A stretch of DNA of 64,000 nucleotides from Diabrotica undecimpunctata (GCF_040954645.1 NC_092806.1:131029151-131093150); one strand, 5' to 3'. Shown: positions 43,780-56,030, counted from the first letter of the stretch. Numbers and translations are program-made. Notes: a model not told the origin generated them from the letters alone.

Positions 43780-45371
43780 AGGATATTAGCAACAATATGG
43801 GCATTCTACCCATTAATCTTGGACCTGCCAAATTACAAAAAGCAAGTCATACTTTTATCCATTTTTATGATCTTAATCCATTATTAGACGAATACAATAA
43901 TCTAAATATTCAGTACAGCCATCTTAAAACTAATATTTCGAACGATACCTTTTTTAGATCAGAAACCGAAAATTTTATTAATTTAATTCAGTATGTTAAG
44001 AATAGTATAAATGATAAGTTAGATAATTTTAATATTCATTCTACTAGTATAAGAAACAAAAGAGGATTGATAAATGGTCTTGGATCGATAGCTAAAGCTA
44101 TTACTGGTAACTTAGATTCACAGGACGGGGAACGTATAAATTCAATGTTAGAACATTTAAAGGAAAACCAAATTAATTTACAAAATCAACTTCAAATGCA
44201 ATACTCCGTAAGCCACGAAATAATTAAAAATTTTAATCAAACTATAGTCGACATTCAAAATAACGAATTAAATCTTAAGTCTAAAATACTAGAAATCAAA
44301 GATATTATTAACTTTCAAGGAAATCTTGAAAATGTCGTCTATTTAAAAGATTTGTTCAATGAAATGCTAATTATTTTTAATTCAATACTAAATGTTTTAG
44401 AAAACATCGAAAACTCCCTCACATTCTGTAAACTTAAAACCTTACACCCAAGTATTATAAAATCCCGAGACTTACTATTAGAAATAAGAAAAATATCTTC
44501 CCATTACCAATCCCAACTTCCTTTTGAAGTCAAATATGAAAATATATTAAATCTTGAATCCCTATTAGAAGTTAACTGTAAAATAGACAAAAATAAAATA
44601 ACTTATTTTCTTTCTATACCCATTGATTTTGAATTAGAATTTGAACTTTTTTATTTACTACCTACTCCAACAGAACATGAATCAGAATTTTTAACAATAA
44701 TACCAAACACAAAATTTTTGCTGAAATCTAAAAATATAATAAAACCTCGAAACGACATATGTACTAAAGGTAAAATATTCCAATGCCCTGGTCACCTTCA
44801 AAACAATAATAATTTTAAATGCGAAGAACAAATAATAACCAATGGAAATTCTTCTGAATGCCAATATATCAAAGTTGAAATTTCAAAAAATCATATAGAA
44901 ATCATCCCAGAAGTAAACCAATTTTTAGCTATATTTCCTTCGCCAGAAAAATTAACTATAAATTGTCCACAAGGAACAGAGATTAAAACATTAACCGGAA
45001 TATATCTTATAGAAAATTTGAATTGCAAAATAACATTTAGAAATCAAGAATTGGTCTTTTTAGAAAAAACATATGGACAACCACTTATAATAAACAAACC
45101 AAAAATTCAATTTAATCCCACAAAAATTGTACCAATGAAAATTAACCTTAAATCACTGGAACTTAAAGAAGTGCATACCAATGGACCATTTCCTATTCCG
45201 ACGATATATACAAAATTCCACATTCCAAGCGTATGGACTATTCTACTGTATATTGGTATTATCCTATCTTTATTATATTTTATTTACAAAAGAAAACAAC
45301 AGAGGAAAGCAACAGGAACATCAAAACAAAAAGAAAACAAAATTCAACTTCCTGAAGGAGCTTCATTTTAA
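43745..45371 (+). CDS. env (errantivirus envelope, F-protein-like), main exon
   Basis: An open frame encoding a membrane glycoprotein resembling errantiviral Env and, more distantly, baculovirus F proteins. It contains an RNKR furin-type cleavage site about 86-89 residues after the ATG at 43797, followed by a Gly/Ile/Ala-rich fusion-peptide-like segment and a coiled-coil-prone Gln/Asn/Leu region. Cys residues and possible N-glycosylation sites lie in the ectodomain. One transmembrane helix lies near residues 475-500, before a short Lys/Arg/Gln-rich tail. The frame is open back to a splice acceptor at 43743-43744 inside the 3' end of pol, so the true N-terminus is probably supplied by the leader exon at 38837-38859. 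The ATG at 43797 alone would give no signal peptide. No stop or frameshift was seen. Cell-to-cell transfer is known for some relatives but not shown here. Confidence 0.85.
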
Positions 45372-45380
45372 GGGGAAAGG
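45371..45380 (+). promoter_or_regulatory. Polypurine tract
   Basis: AGGGGAAAGG directly precedes the 3' LTR and overlaps the env stop region. It is the expected plus-strand primer for reverse transcription. Confidence 0.85.
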
Positions 45381-45727
<347 letters not shown>

Positions 45728-45730
45728 GGT

Positions 45731-48593
45731 TTAGAACGTCTTTCGACGTTGTCCGATACCTAAACACCATCTCTTCCTATCTTCGCAGTCGTTTGTTGTT
45801 AAATTTCTTTCGCTCATGGACTTGTTTACGCCGTGTTGCCATTCTAATCTGGGTCTTCCTCTTTTCCGTCGACCTATCGGTTGCCATTCTATTACTTTTT
45901 TGGGGAGTCTTGATGCTGGCATCCGTTGAACATGCCCATACCACCTTAATTGTTTCTTCTCTATATCTTGAGTTATATATCCTTCTATTCCCATACGTTG
46001 TTTTATTACATCATTTCTGATTCGGTCTCGTCTGGAAATACCTAAAGATCTTCTCATTGCATCCATCTCTACTGCTTCTATTCGCTTTTTGTTATTTTCA
46101 CTAATTCTCCATGTTTCAGCGCCATAAAGAAGAGTAGTTTTAATCATGGTCTCATATATATTAAATTTCCTTCCTTTCGTTATCTCTTTACTCCACAGTA
46201 TACTATTGAGACATCCTAAGACTTTCTTTGCTTGAGTGATTCGTTTTTCTATTTCCCGTGTATCAGTTCCTGTATTGTCAAAGGCAACACCCAAGTAGTC
46301 ATAGCTCTGACAGCAGGAAATATGTTGTCCGTTTTCGAGGTCTATGTTATCTGACTCGTTTCCAATACAAAGATATTTGGTTTTTGTTGTATTGACATTC
46401 ATTCCCCAGTCGTTATATTCTTCTATCAGTTTTCTTAGCATGTACTGCATGTCTTCCCTGTCGGTCGCTAGCACTACCTGGTCATCAGCAAACTGGAGTG
46501 TATATATACATTCATTGTTAAGCTCTATACCCATCCTATGTACCTTTCTTTTCCATCTTTCCAATGCCGCTGCAACATATATCTTGAATAAGGTTGGTGA
46601 GATACAGCATCCCTGTCGCAAGCCTTTTGTAACCAGGAATTCTTCCGCTAGATATTTTCCTGTTTTTATCTGTGCCTTAGAGTCTCTATATAGTTCTTGT
46701 ACAGCATTTATCAATGTGTGGTTGATGTTAGATCTTTTCAACGTTGTCCACAGTTTTGTTAAGGGGATGTTGTCATATGCTTTTTGCAGGTCTACAAAAG
46801 TAATATGAGTTTCTAGATTCTTAGCCGATCTTTTTTCTATTATTTGTTTAAGACAAAATACGTTATCGGTGTGCGATCTTCCTGCACGGAACCCGCTTTG
46901 TTCTTCCTCTTCATTGTGCTTATATTCTTCCTCGATCATATTTCTCAAAATTCGTCCATACAGTCTGCTCAGGGTGCTGGTTACCGATATGCCTCTATAA
47001 TTATTACAATTCCTTTTGTCCCCCTTTTTGTGTATTGAGAACATGTATGCCGTTCTCCATTGTTCTGGTACTGGGTGTCCATTTAGACACTGATTGATCA
47101 CATAAGTTAATATTTCAAATAGTTTATGAGTACCATTCTTAAGCATTTCAGCATAGATTCCCTCAGGTCCAGCGGATTTACCATTCTTTAGGGTCATTAC
47201 AGCCTTCCTTACTGTTTCGATGTCTACCCTCGCTTCCTCTCCTTGTATATGTACTGACTGTGTTGGGGAGTTCGCTAGGTATTCTTGTCTTGTCTCTGTC
47301 AGCAAGCTTTCATAGTGATCTTTCCATTGTCTTGGTTTTATGGTGTGTATGTGTGCTTTGTCTTTTCCTGTATTTTTTACTGATTGTATAAAATTCCATA
47401 CCTCTGTACATTGCTTCCCTCCGATGTATGTATTGATTTCTTGACATTTCTGATCCCATGTTTTATTCTTTTCTTGTTTTATCATTTTTCGTAGTTGTCT
47501 ATCGGCTTCTTTGTAAGCTTGATGGTCTTCAGTATTTTTTGTATTTAGCCATTTTAGATGCTGTTCTTTTTTCTGTTTTACCATATATTCAATTTCTTCG
47601 TTCCACCATATTTTGTTACTAATTTTGTTTTGCTGTGTCCCGAGTGTCTCCTTAGAGGCCTGGTGTAAACTAGCAATAATATTCTCGTAAATCTCTGAAA
47701 ATGTTTGTCTCTCTATTTCTCGTAGTTTTTCATCCAGTCGTCGTTGGTATAGCTGTTTAGTACTATCATTTATAAAACTATTGAAGTTGTACTTCGGAGT
47801 ATCTACTGTCTGCAAGTCTTGCTTGTCTTCTAGGTTTTGGTCTCCGTGTATTATCTTAAGTGGGAACAAAATTTTCGCTCTTACTAAGTAGTGATCGGAT
47901 CCACATGTTATTCCTCGGAGAACTCTTACATCATTCCACTGCAATACAGATTTTTGTTTACTAATAATATAATCGATGACTGATTTTAGATTGCGTGTTT
48001 GTTCAATCCAGGTATATCTATGTATGTCCTTATGTTTGTAGAATCCATTGCTAATTTTTAACTCATAGCTCTCACATAAGTGTATAAGTCTACCGCCATT
48101 ATCATTAGTTGCCATTTCTCCAAAAGGTCCTACTACTCTACTGTTTTTCTGATATCCCGTTCTACTATTGAAGTCCCCAAGCATAATTATTTCTCTGTTT
48201 TTTCCTATGTTGTTAAGTATATCCTCGATTTTTTGAAAGAAATCTTCTTTCACGTTGATTGTTGCATCATCATAGAGGGCATAAGCGGCTATCATGGTAA
48301 TCTGGTGCCCATATATGTCTATATTTACTCTTAGGATATTCTCATCAATTGTTTCCCAGTCTGTGATATTATTCTTAAGTTTTTTCTTTATTAGTATTGA
48401 TACTCCCCTAGCGGCTCTTTTATCTTTCGGGACTCCAGTGAATATATGTATATAATTTCCTACCATATCAGTGCCAGTTCCTTTTTTTTGTTTCAGTTAG
48501 TGCTATAATATCCATTTTCATTTGTTCTAGATCAGGCATAATGATATCAATCTTTTGTTTTATCCCCTGTATATTCCATGTACCAATATTCAT
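45731..48593 (-). pseudogene. RTE-like LINE (endonuclease-RT), one frameshift
   Basis: A nearly complete ORF of ~950 codons on the minus strand. The ATG at 48593-48591 begins the endonuclease (MNIGTWNIQGI, then DIIALTETK); a run of eight A (plus-strand T8 at 48482-48489) carries a one-base shift, after which 911 codons are open to 45731. The endonuclease continues with AARGVSILIKKKL, IMLGDFNSRTG, YTWIEQT and GSDHYLVRAKI. The RT shows GKSAGPEGIYAEML, FSIHKKGDKRNCNNYRGISV, EQSGFRAGRSHTDN, FVDLQKAYDNI, GLRQGCCISP and the LQFADDQVVL catalytic box. The C-terminus has YLGVAFD, YGAETWRI, LRWYGHVQRM and a GRRKRGRPRLEW tail. There is no RNase H, as in RTE-type elements. The homopolymer shift could be a sequencing error, in which case the copy is intact. 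3' end abuts a (TA)n tract. Confidence 0.85.
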
Positions 48594-49084
48594 AATCCGT
48601 TTTCTTAGCTTTGGTCGTTTCCTTGAAAACCCATCTAAAGTTCCGAGGCTTTGTTTAGGCTTTTTGGTATGTTATTATGTATATTTTACACTATTTGATG
48701 TTTTATTAACTGTTCTTTTTATCATTAACTTGATTTTAGGAAATTATCAGTTGTCAATTCGTGTAAAAAATGATGAATAATGGTAACAAGATGATTAATT
48801 AACAAGTATAAGGGTTAAACGTCAAATAATAGACAACTGTGCTCAAAAGTGTACTTAAATATATGATAGAAAACTGCAATGATTGGACATATCTCAAATA
48901 AAAAGTTTTCGAATCTTCTTTTATTTCAACCCATATTCATCCACTTCTGCAAATGGACCACAATAGATCTGAAAAGGTCGCACTGAAATAGGCCAAAAGG
49001 CTACCTTTCTAAATCTATTAACTTCTACACTTCCTCCAAACTGCTCCACTGATATGTCATGTGCATTGCATATCCATCGTTTTT
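48594..49084. other. LINE 5' leader, then no gene recognised
   Basis: The first ~80 bp reads in frame upstream of the LINE ATG on the minus strand (basic KRPKLRKR) and is probably its 5' leader. The rest is AT-rich without supported features. Confidence 0.4.
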
Positions 49085-49160
49085 CTGAAGATCGAAGCCT
49101 TCGAAATGTGCGTATATAGAAGAATTCTACGCGTGTCCTGGATAGAACATAGATATATAG
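49085..49160 (+). pseudogene. Tiny RTE-type LINE scrap
   Basis: The plus strand encodes IEAFEMCVYRRILRVSWIEH, the thumb-to-C-terminus segment seen in other RTE fragments of the window. It is cut off by the TA/GATA repeat that follows. Confidence 0.65.
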
Positions 49161-49171
49161 ATAATATATAT

Positions 49172-49223
<52 letters not shown>

Positions 49224-49270
49224 ATAGATATATATATATATATATATATATATTCTATATATAGAATATA
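49161..49270. repeat. TA/GATA-rich simple repeat
   Basis: TA dinucleotide mixed with TAGATA units, adjoining the RTE scrap. Confidence 0.85.
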
Positions 49271-49318
49271 TACATAATTCTGGAAGAGCTTCATTAAAAG
49301 AGATCGATATTATTGCAG

Positions 49319-51140
49319 TTAGAGTCGTATTGGACTGGACGTAAGGCTGTCAAGTTCGTCAGAGTCTATGGGATTTAATGTGAGTTTTAGCTTTTTTATT
49401 ATTCTTTTAATGTAATTTTTGAGCGATGTATCAGATACAGTTTGGTATATTTGTGTAAGGTCTTCAAAAAGATACTTCATGTTGTTGGTGAAGTTATGAG
49501 CTTCTTTTAAAGGGGTCACTACTACCAAAGGAATTTTACAGAAAGGCAATTAGTTGGAATGCTGTTAACGAACATTTTTCTGGATTAGCACAAATTAATT
49601 TTTCAATACTTTGCGCAGAGCATATAATTGAGTGGACTAATTTTACCAATTATTTTGTCATCAGAGTAGAGAAGATATGGGAATTTCAAATCCAAGATGG
49701 CGGAAAGCTGGATGGTTAGGTATGTGGCGTTGGGGCCGTAGAAGTAGCCTCTGGGCTTGTAGGAAGTGATGTACAAGAAGTATAAGTGTAGAAGAAAGCC
49801 TCCCTTTCGTCAAAGGGGTCTTTTTGTCTGGCTAATAACCAATATGTACGACGTATCTACATTGTCTAATTTCTCCATTTATCATATGTTGTTACTGTGT
49901 CTACATAATGCCCTATTGGTAGCTTTTTACTCATCTTTTCCGTTTTAACGAATACTCTCACCCCTTTGACGTTAGGGGAGGCTTTCTTGTACATCTACAG
50001 AGGCCACAACGCCACCTAGTCATCCAAATCTGCCATCAAAGTGATTGCAAATTCTTTATTCATTTTAACGAACACGTATTTTTCTATTTCTCGCCATTTT
50101 CGCCCCTAAAAGACCCCTCTGATTACAGGGGAGGCTTTCTTCTACACTTATACTTCTTGTACATCACCCTCTACATCCCCAGAGGCTACATCTACGGCAC
50201 CAATGCCACATACCTAATCATCCAGCTGTCCGCCATCTTTGATCTGAAATTTCCATATCTTCTCTACTCATCAGTTTTGTTTTTTTTGGGAGTTGATTTA
50301 GTTGTGAGTTGTGAAGGCTGTGGTAGGTAGTACACTTTTAGAGGTTAAGTTTGGGGAGCTAGCAGTAACCGATAAAGTAGATGATTCAAGACTTGTATCA
50401 GTGGAATGAGTTCTTTGGATGCCAGAGTTAGAAGGGAAAGATACTGATGTTAGAGATTGTTCTTTTGAGATTGTTAAGTCAGTAGGTGTGTTATTTGTAT
50501 AGATTTCTTCTTTTGTAGAGGAGGGAGGAGGAGAAATACTAGAAGAAGAATCACATGGGATTTGGCTAGAAGTTGTATTTCGAGAGGTATTGCTAGATAT
50601 TTCTAGAGGGTTTGGACAGGAGTTTACTGTGTGGTCAGATTGTTTACACAAAAAGCATTTAAATTTGTCTGAAGTAATAAAGATTCTATAATTTGTATTT
50701 TCATGTGATATTAGAATTGAAGTATTTAACTCAAAGTTTTCTTTATCTGGTATTACGTAGATAGAGCGTTGAAAACTAAAAAATTGGGTATAATCGTGAA
50801 CTACATCGGATAAAAAGGATAAAGGAAGCAAGTTGCAATACAAGGTCATTTTTAAATGATTGCTCTATGAGTGTTAGATAGTAGTAGCCTCTTTGCAGGT
50901 GTAATAAGTTTGCGAATAGATATTCTTTGATTTCTAATAGAAATAGTTGCGGAATTTTTCAGAAGATTATCTACTAGGGACACGGAAGAAAGATAGATAC
51001 ATATACGTTGGAAATATGTGAAGCATAGGTTATTTGATATAAGTGCTATTTGTCATAATTAAATAGCACTACGTCTGGGAGAGCGTTCATAACAACGGTC
51101 TGAGTTCTACTGAGACATGATGGGACATGAAGGTTGAGCT
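49319..51140 (-). pseudogene. I-like LINE ORF1, interrupted by a MITE
   Basis: The minus strand encodes an ORF1 (gag-like) protein related to that at 9966-11339. Order: an N-terminal region with scattered stops (51140-50850; IRKLITPAKRLLLSN resembles IRRLISSAKRIIISN), a segment RSIYVIPDKENFELNTSILI, a CCHC knuckle CFLCKQSDHTVNSC (about 50660-50620), a Ser/Thr-rich linker, and after the MITE a C-terminal part with AFQLIAFL, FGSSDPFKEAHNF and SDTSLKNYIKRIIKKLK. Several stops and frameshifts occur. ORF2 is absent, so this is a 5' portion left by deletion, not a normal 5' truncation. Confidence 0.8.
49664..50269. mobile_element. 606-bp MITE with ~160-bp terminal inverted repeats
   Basis: The left end GAGTAGAGAAGATATGG is mirrored at the right end (50253-50269), and the match continues for ~160 bp with about 80-85% identity by eye, through GTACAAGAAGTATAAGTG to the GGGGTC block. 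ATCA at 49660-49663 and 50270-50273 is a 4-bp target duplication. Removing the insert rejoins the ORF1 relic on both sides. A further partial copy of the terminal sequence lies inside at about 49960-50040. No ORF of note, so it is non-autonomous; superfamily unassigned. Confidence 0.85.
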
Positions 51141-52487
51141 GTTTGTGTTGTTGATACCAAAATTTGAAATTTAATATTTTGGATGCATATTAAATAAATA
51201 TGGCCAGAAACAACTGGCCAAATATTGGTTCAAAAGTGAATTAACTTACCAATAAAAGAAGCCAAGTGTTCACTAGTTGACCTCTCAAAACTGTGTTTAG
51301 GACTTCTTAAACCACAAAATTTCACGGTGAACTTAAATGTGTAATTTAACTTTCACAATTATTTTGACACCAATTTTGTTTATAGAAAATATTATTTGAC
51401 CGAAAATAAGTATTGTCAGTACATAATGTTAATAACATTTCATTATAGCTGATACATTTTTGTTTCATAAGTATTAAAACGAGATCATTCAGTCATTATA
51501 TGAAAGGGCCAAGATTACTTCTAACGAAAATACTTTTTCGGACGAGAAACATTGAACACCTATTTTGGGAGTAACACCTATTTTAGTTCGTTTTTCGTTC
51601 ATAAATAAGAATTTTACAGAATAGTAGAGAAAATTGAAGAGAACATTGAATTGGATCCTAAAATATTTACAGGAAACGATTCGGTGAAAATTACAATACC
51701 ATTTGTAGAAGGATTATCAGAAAAACTTAAAATTATAGAAAATGATTTAATTTTAACAAAATTGTTTGACATTTTATTAATTCATTGTTATCGAGAAGTT
51801 TCACTGCGTATTGAATGAAACAAAGCTTGTAAACCGTTATTGATCTTATATTATACTATCACGTAATTTGTTTTGTTGAGCACTAATAGTTTCCATTATT
51901 AAATCGTGACATGTGGTGATATTGTTGACATTGTTTAGTCAACTTTAATACTCATTAAAAATTACACAGACAGTAGTCGTATGGTTGTTGCGTCGTAATA
52001 TTTGAAAACCGAGATTAGTGCAGTAAAAAATAAGGAATAATACAAGCTCTAGGAAAAGAAAAATATGTTATTTTGATAGTTTGTACAGTCTTTTCAAGAA
52101 TTTATCAAGCTTACAATATTTCTAGTTTGTTTGCTGGATTATACATAGATATAGATATAGAGGACTTCGTATACGCTATGAATCCTATATAGAGCCTCTC
52201 AAAAGATCAATATTCTAGAAGCTAAATAAGATAGTTATTCACGAATAGAATAATTTACACTATGCCTCCTAAACAAGCACAATAAAATCCTTGATTAAAT
52301 TCCAAATTCTACACATTCAGTTTTATTCTTATTAAATGAAAAAAAGAGCAAAGTTATTATTGAGGGGTATATCTCTAACAGTTTTGCTATCAACAGAGAT
52401 TTGAGCAGATCCACTATTTATAATTTTCTTCAATTTCTTCTTGGAAAAAAGTTTAATAATTTAGTAATGTTAAGTACCGTATAAAAT
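51141..52487. other. No gene recognised
   Basis: AT-rich sequence with no supported exon, ORF or transposon motif. Confidence 0.45.
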
Positions 52488-54539
52488 GGGGTGAAATTGA
52501 TCACTCTAAAATTATTCATTCAAAGATCTATATTAAATATTTCTCCATAAAAAATATTTTTTTGATTTTGACTAAAAAATGCAAACAACTGGATAAATGA
52601 AAACCCCTTTTTAAGTGAATAAAAATGCCGGCCGATCACGTTCAACCAACGTTATAAATATTTTTCAAAAAATGTATGTATTCTGAAAAATGTATACTGT
52701 GGCAAAATTGATCATTGCAATTTAAACCACAATTTGCTTTTCTACAGATTTATTTTATTCACACAAAAAACAAAAATAGTCTAATACGCCCTAAATTAGG
52801 TTTCACAAATAAAAGTTATTATTTTATTAAAAACTTAGAATGATATAAAAAAACTGAACCAAAGAGCCATATTCATTAAAAACTAATATTTTCTAAAAAT
52901 TGTAATCGTATGAAATAGGTCATGAAAAGTAAACTTTAATATACTTAAACCAAAGAATGACGAAGTTGGGCTAGTACTGCAATGTAGAACACAAAAAACG
53001 TAATTTTAAACATCTTTGAACATATGTATTGTTATGGATAGTTTATCGATCAGAAATAGAATAAAGAGTTTTTTTATTATTTTAATATACCGCGGGCATA
53101 TAAGTTAAAATACAACCCTGTACTTATTTGTAATAGTTAGAATAAGGGAAAACATTGTTCCGTGACGGGACCCTGACGAGTTTTTCCGTGAAAGACTGAG
53201 TGAATAGTGAAAGGACAATGGAACCCGTATAATTATAGATTTAGGAATAAACTTGTAATTGTATTTTGCGGTGGGCATTTTTCGAAAGTAAATAAGAATT
53301 AGATTTAGATATGAGATAACAAGAATTTGGAAACTTATTTCTGTTGAAAAAGGCAAAATTGTTAATGGTTTCTGAAAAGTAATTTGAGTGAAAGTAGTTT
53401 ATTTGTTTTAAATATCATGTTGGAAATTTTCTAAATCGAAAATAAGTGGGAAAGATGAATGCTTATGATTGGTTAAAAAGGATAGGTGAGAATGAGAGAG
53501 TTGAGAAGGTTGTCTGGGAGAGATTGAAAGAATTATTATGTTACCGGCAGACCAGAAGAGAAGACGTGTTTTCGTGTAGTCAATCTGAGTACCAGTGTTT
53601 TCGTTTGTTAGTGAAAAAGGTGGAAGCTGAGAGCAGATCAAAATCGAGAAGATTAATACCTCTTTTGAGTCTGCATAGTCCACGAGATATAATTGAGAAA
53701 GAAAGGAGAATTTGTGAATAAGAGTACCGGTCAAAAGAGGCTTGGGCTTGTGTTTTCGGAGGAGTAGTTTGCTGGTATGCGGTTTGGATCGATGCTGAGA
53801 ACGGGAAAGATTTGATGGTAGCCGGACATAATCAATCAAGGAAGGAACGTTGGTTTGATCGAGAGGAGACATCATTGGTGTAAAAAAATAAAGGCCAGTC
53901 AAATAATTTGAATGAAAGAAAATTTTAAGATGTTCTAAAGATAAAATCAAATATAAGCATACGAACTAAGATTCCAAGTTTCAAACAGTTATTTTTTTTT
54001 GTGAATAAATTATATTTTTATATGGTCATTTTTTTTAGTAGATATTATTATAAAACAGATCAATAGATATTTTGTAATTAAAATTAAATTTAGAGTATAG
54101 GAGTTTGTTGGGAAAGATAATTGCCCACAAAAGTTATTTATTAATATTCATCGTATTGCTTATTGAAAATAAATAATAATTTGTGTGCATATTTATGTTG
54201 TTTTAATGTTAGTTCCGTTTCCTGTTCTATCCCGATTATGAGCAACTAGGAGATACTGAACCCACTAGAAGAGATATATAAAGTAAACTGATTAAAGTAA
54301 AATTAAAAAGGCACCCTGAGAATTTTTAATAGTAATTGATTTGTATGACTCTGCATAAATTAGTGAATTAATTAATTAAATAATTGGATTAATTAAATTA
54401 GTGTTAATTAATAATAAAACATCATAAAGCAGATCACAACAGTATATTAAGTTTAAAGTGATGTTCTACATCTCCATTGCATCAACCCGTTTTTTAAATA
54501 TACAAGCTATTTCTGTTGAATTAAGAAATTAAGGATAGG
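52488..54539. other. No recognised gene; unassigned ORF at 53446-53721
   Basis: Apart from the terminal-type motifs near 52488 and 52701 I recognise nothing. A 91-codon plus-strand frame at 53446-53721 (MGKMNAYDWLKRIGENERVE start, basic and acidic helices) lies in a locally GC-richer block (53430-53880). The block looks unlike its surroundings and could be a gag N-terminus or LTR leader, but no retroelement motif supports this. Confidence 0.3.
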
Positions 54540-55110
54540 GATAAATGGCAATAATATCCCTCACTTCAACCGAAAATTTATCATGTTCGAGCAGTTTGGA
54601 GGTCCTTTTCATTGGCTTTTTGAATTTTATTAACATAGCGCCAGTATTGCTTCTTCATTCTTCCTCCCAATACCTTTACTAATAGAAAAACTCCTTCTTT
54701 GATTTCATCCTTGTCATGAGCAAAATATTCAACTCATCATTATTGTCAGACTCATCCAAGTTAGACGTTTCACTTTCTGTTTCGTTATCACTTGGTGGCA
54801 CTTCTTCACTGCCGCTTTCAGTTTTATCAGGTTGCTGAGCTACACTTTTTCCTGGCTCGACATTTAGTTTGGTTAGGTTAGGTTAGGTTAGGTTATATGT
54901 TTGGTTCGCTTAATATTTTGCCTGGATGGTGCAGCTGAATATCTTTTCTTCTTTAGATAATGTAGCAAAAGGTTGTCGATTTGGTCCTCTATTTCTTCAT
55001 CTTCTCTAGGTAACTTATTTAAAACTTTCTAGGGGGAGAAAGGGTAAATTCCCGTGGCAGCAAAGGAGGAAACACTAATTCGTTTTATAGCGCTGTCACC
55101 TCATCGGTAA
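54540..55110 (-). pseudogene. pogo/jerky-like transposase C-terminal remnant
   Basis: The minus strand reads RISVSSFAATGIYPFSPRKVL, as in the region after the catalytic core of pogo-like transposases, then a linker, an acidic Ser/Asp/Glu-rich stretch (SDNETESETSNLDESDNNDE) and a C-terminal KVLGGRMKKQYWRYVNKIQK segment. Frameshifts and stops separate them. The DDE core that should precede it is missing; the joint is an AT-repetitive scar at about 55165-55205. A (GGTTA)5 block interrupts it at 54871-54895. Confidence 0.65.
54871..54895 (+). repeat. (GGTTA)5, insect telomere-type repeat
   Basis: Five perfect copies of GGTTA, a permutation of the TTAGG insect telomere unit, in an interstitial position. 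It is short, and such tracts also arise by chance slippage or double-strand-break repair. Confidence 0.9.
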
Positions 55111-55199
55111 ACTGTGAGGAAAGCTTAGCATTGAATATGTTATTAGATGGATTATTTTCTAATTCTGTATTAATTAATTAGATTATTAATTAGATTAAT

Positions 55200-55330
55200 T
55201 AGATTTTCGAAGAAGGCAATTAAAGCTTCTTTTTAAATATTAGCACTAGGTCTTTTAATATCGGTTGCCACTTTTTGGGTAATTTCTCCTTTATACCATC
55301 TCAGTAATGAATATACCCAGTCAGTTCCCT
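55200..55330 (-). pseudogene. pogo/jerky-like transposase middle remnant
   Basis: The minus strand encodes GTDWVYSLLRWYKGEITQKV followed by KRPSANISKEALIAFFEN, the second (CENP-B-like) DNA-binding domain of this transposase family. It is separated from the N-terminal part by the RTE insertion and from the C-terminal part by an internal deletion. Confidence 0.7.
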
Positions 55331-55349
55331 GGAAAATTCCATTTTGGTT

Positions 55350-55690
55350 CCAAAATTTCCTGGACAGATCACACAACAAATGTCGAGGTATTAAACCGAA
55401 TGGGCAGAGAAAGAGAATTGCTGCCAATAATAAAAAGAAGAAAAACTGCTTATCTGGGTCATATATTTCAAAAGTCCAAGTACCAGTTCTTAAAGCTTAT
55501 TATGGAAGAGAAGATAGAAGGAAAATGGGGTATCGGAAGAAAGAAATACTCATGGCTTAAAAACATAAGGGATTGGACAAACGTCGATGCCCATGCAATC
55601 TTTAGAGCCACACAAGACCGAGAGGAGTATGCCACAATTGTATCCAACATCCACTAATTGGATGGGGCACCATAAGAAGAAGAAGTTGTT
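55350..55690 (+). pseudogene. RTE-type LINE 3' fragment inserted in pogo-like gene
   Basis: The plus strand encodes an RTE C-terminus: SWTDHTTNVEVLNRMGR, RRKTAYLGHIFQ, KWGIGRKKYSWLKNIRDW and DAHAIFRATQDRE, then a GAAGAAGAAG tail at about 55675-55685. It separates two consecutive parts of the minus-strand pogo-like transposase. Flanking words TTGGTTCCAAAA and TTGTTTTTGAAAA may be a decayed target duplication. Confidence 0.8.
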
Positions 55691-56030
55691 TTTGAAAAGA
55701 ATCACTTATCGACCCTGGGCATCCAAAACACTTTTGGCTAAATATTTTATATCTCGCACGTCAAGGGGAAATCCCCACTCGCCGCATATTGCCTCACGCT
55801 GAATAATCTTTTTTTCTTCGTTCGCGGAAAATACAGTCTGTCCACCATTTTTTCTTCCATGTTGGCCATTATAGCGGATATTAAGGATTCCATAGGGAAT
55901 TTTATATGCTTCGACATCTCGACGTAAGTACCGTCCTTCCTCAAGAACTTTCTGGAGGGCATTTGCACCCTTACCTGGTCATAGTCCTTATATGGACGAG
56001 TACCAAGTTTTCTTATATAAATTCGAACCA
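55691..56030 (-). pseudogene. pogo/jerky-like transposase N-terminus
   Basis: The minus strand opens with MVRIYIRKLGTRPYKDYD, the characteristic start of Psq-type HTH pogo-like transposases in insects, and runs on through a basic helix-rich segment to LAKSVLDAQGR before the RTE insertion. The ATG is at about 56031-56029. It is the N-terminal third of the gene continued at 55200-55330. Confidence 0.75.

Noticed and set aside
45793..47038. Plus-strand hydrophobic frames, one of 154 codons
   Set aside because: They are antisense to the continuous 911-codon LINE ORF and only look membrane-like because of that.
53408..53950. 180-codon minus-strand frame
   Set aside because: It overlaps the better patterned plus-strand frame at 53446 and has a biased composition without domains; likely chance openness in a GC-richer block.
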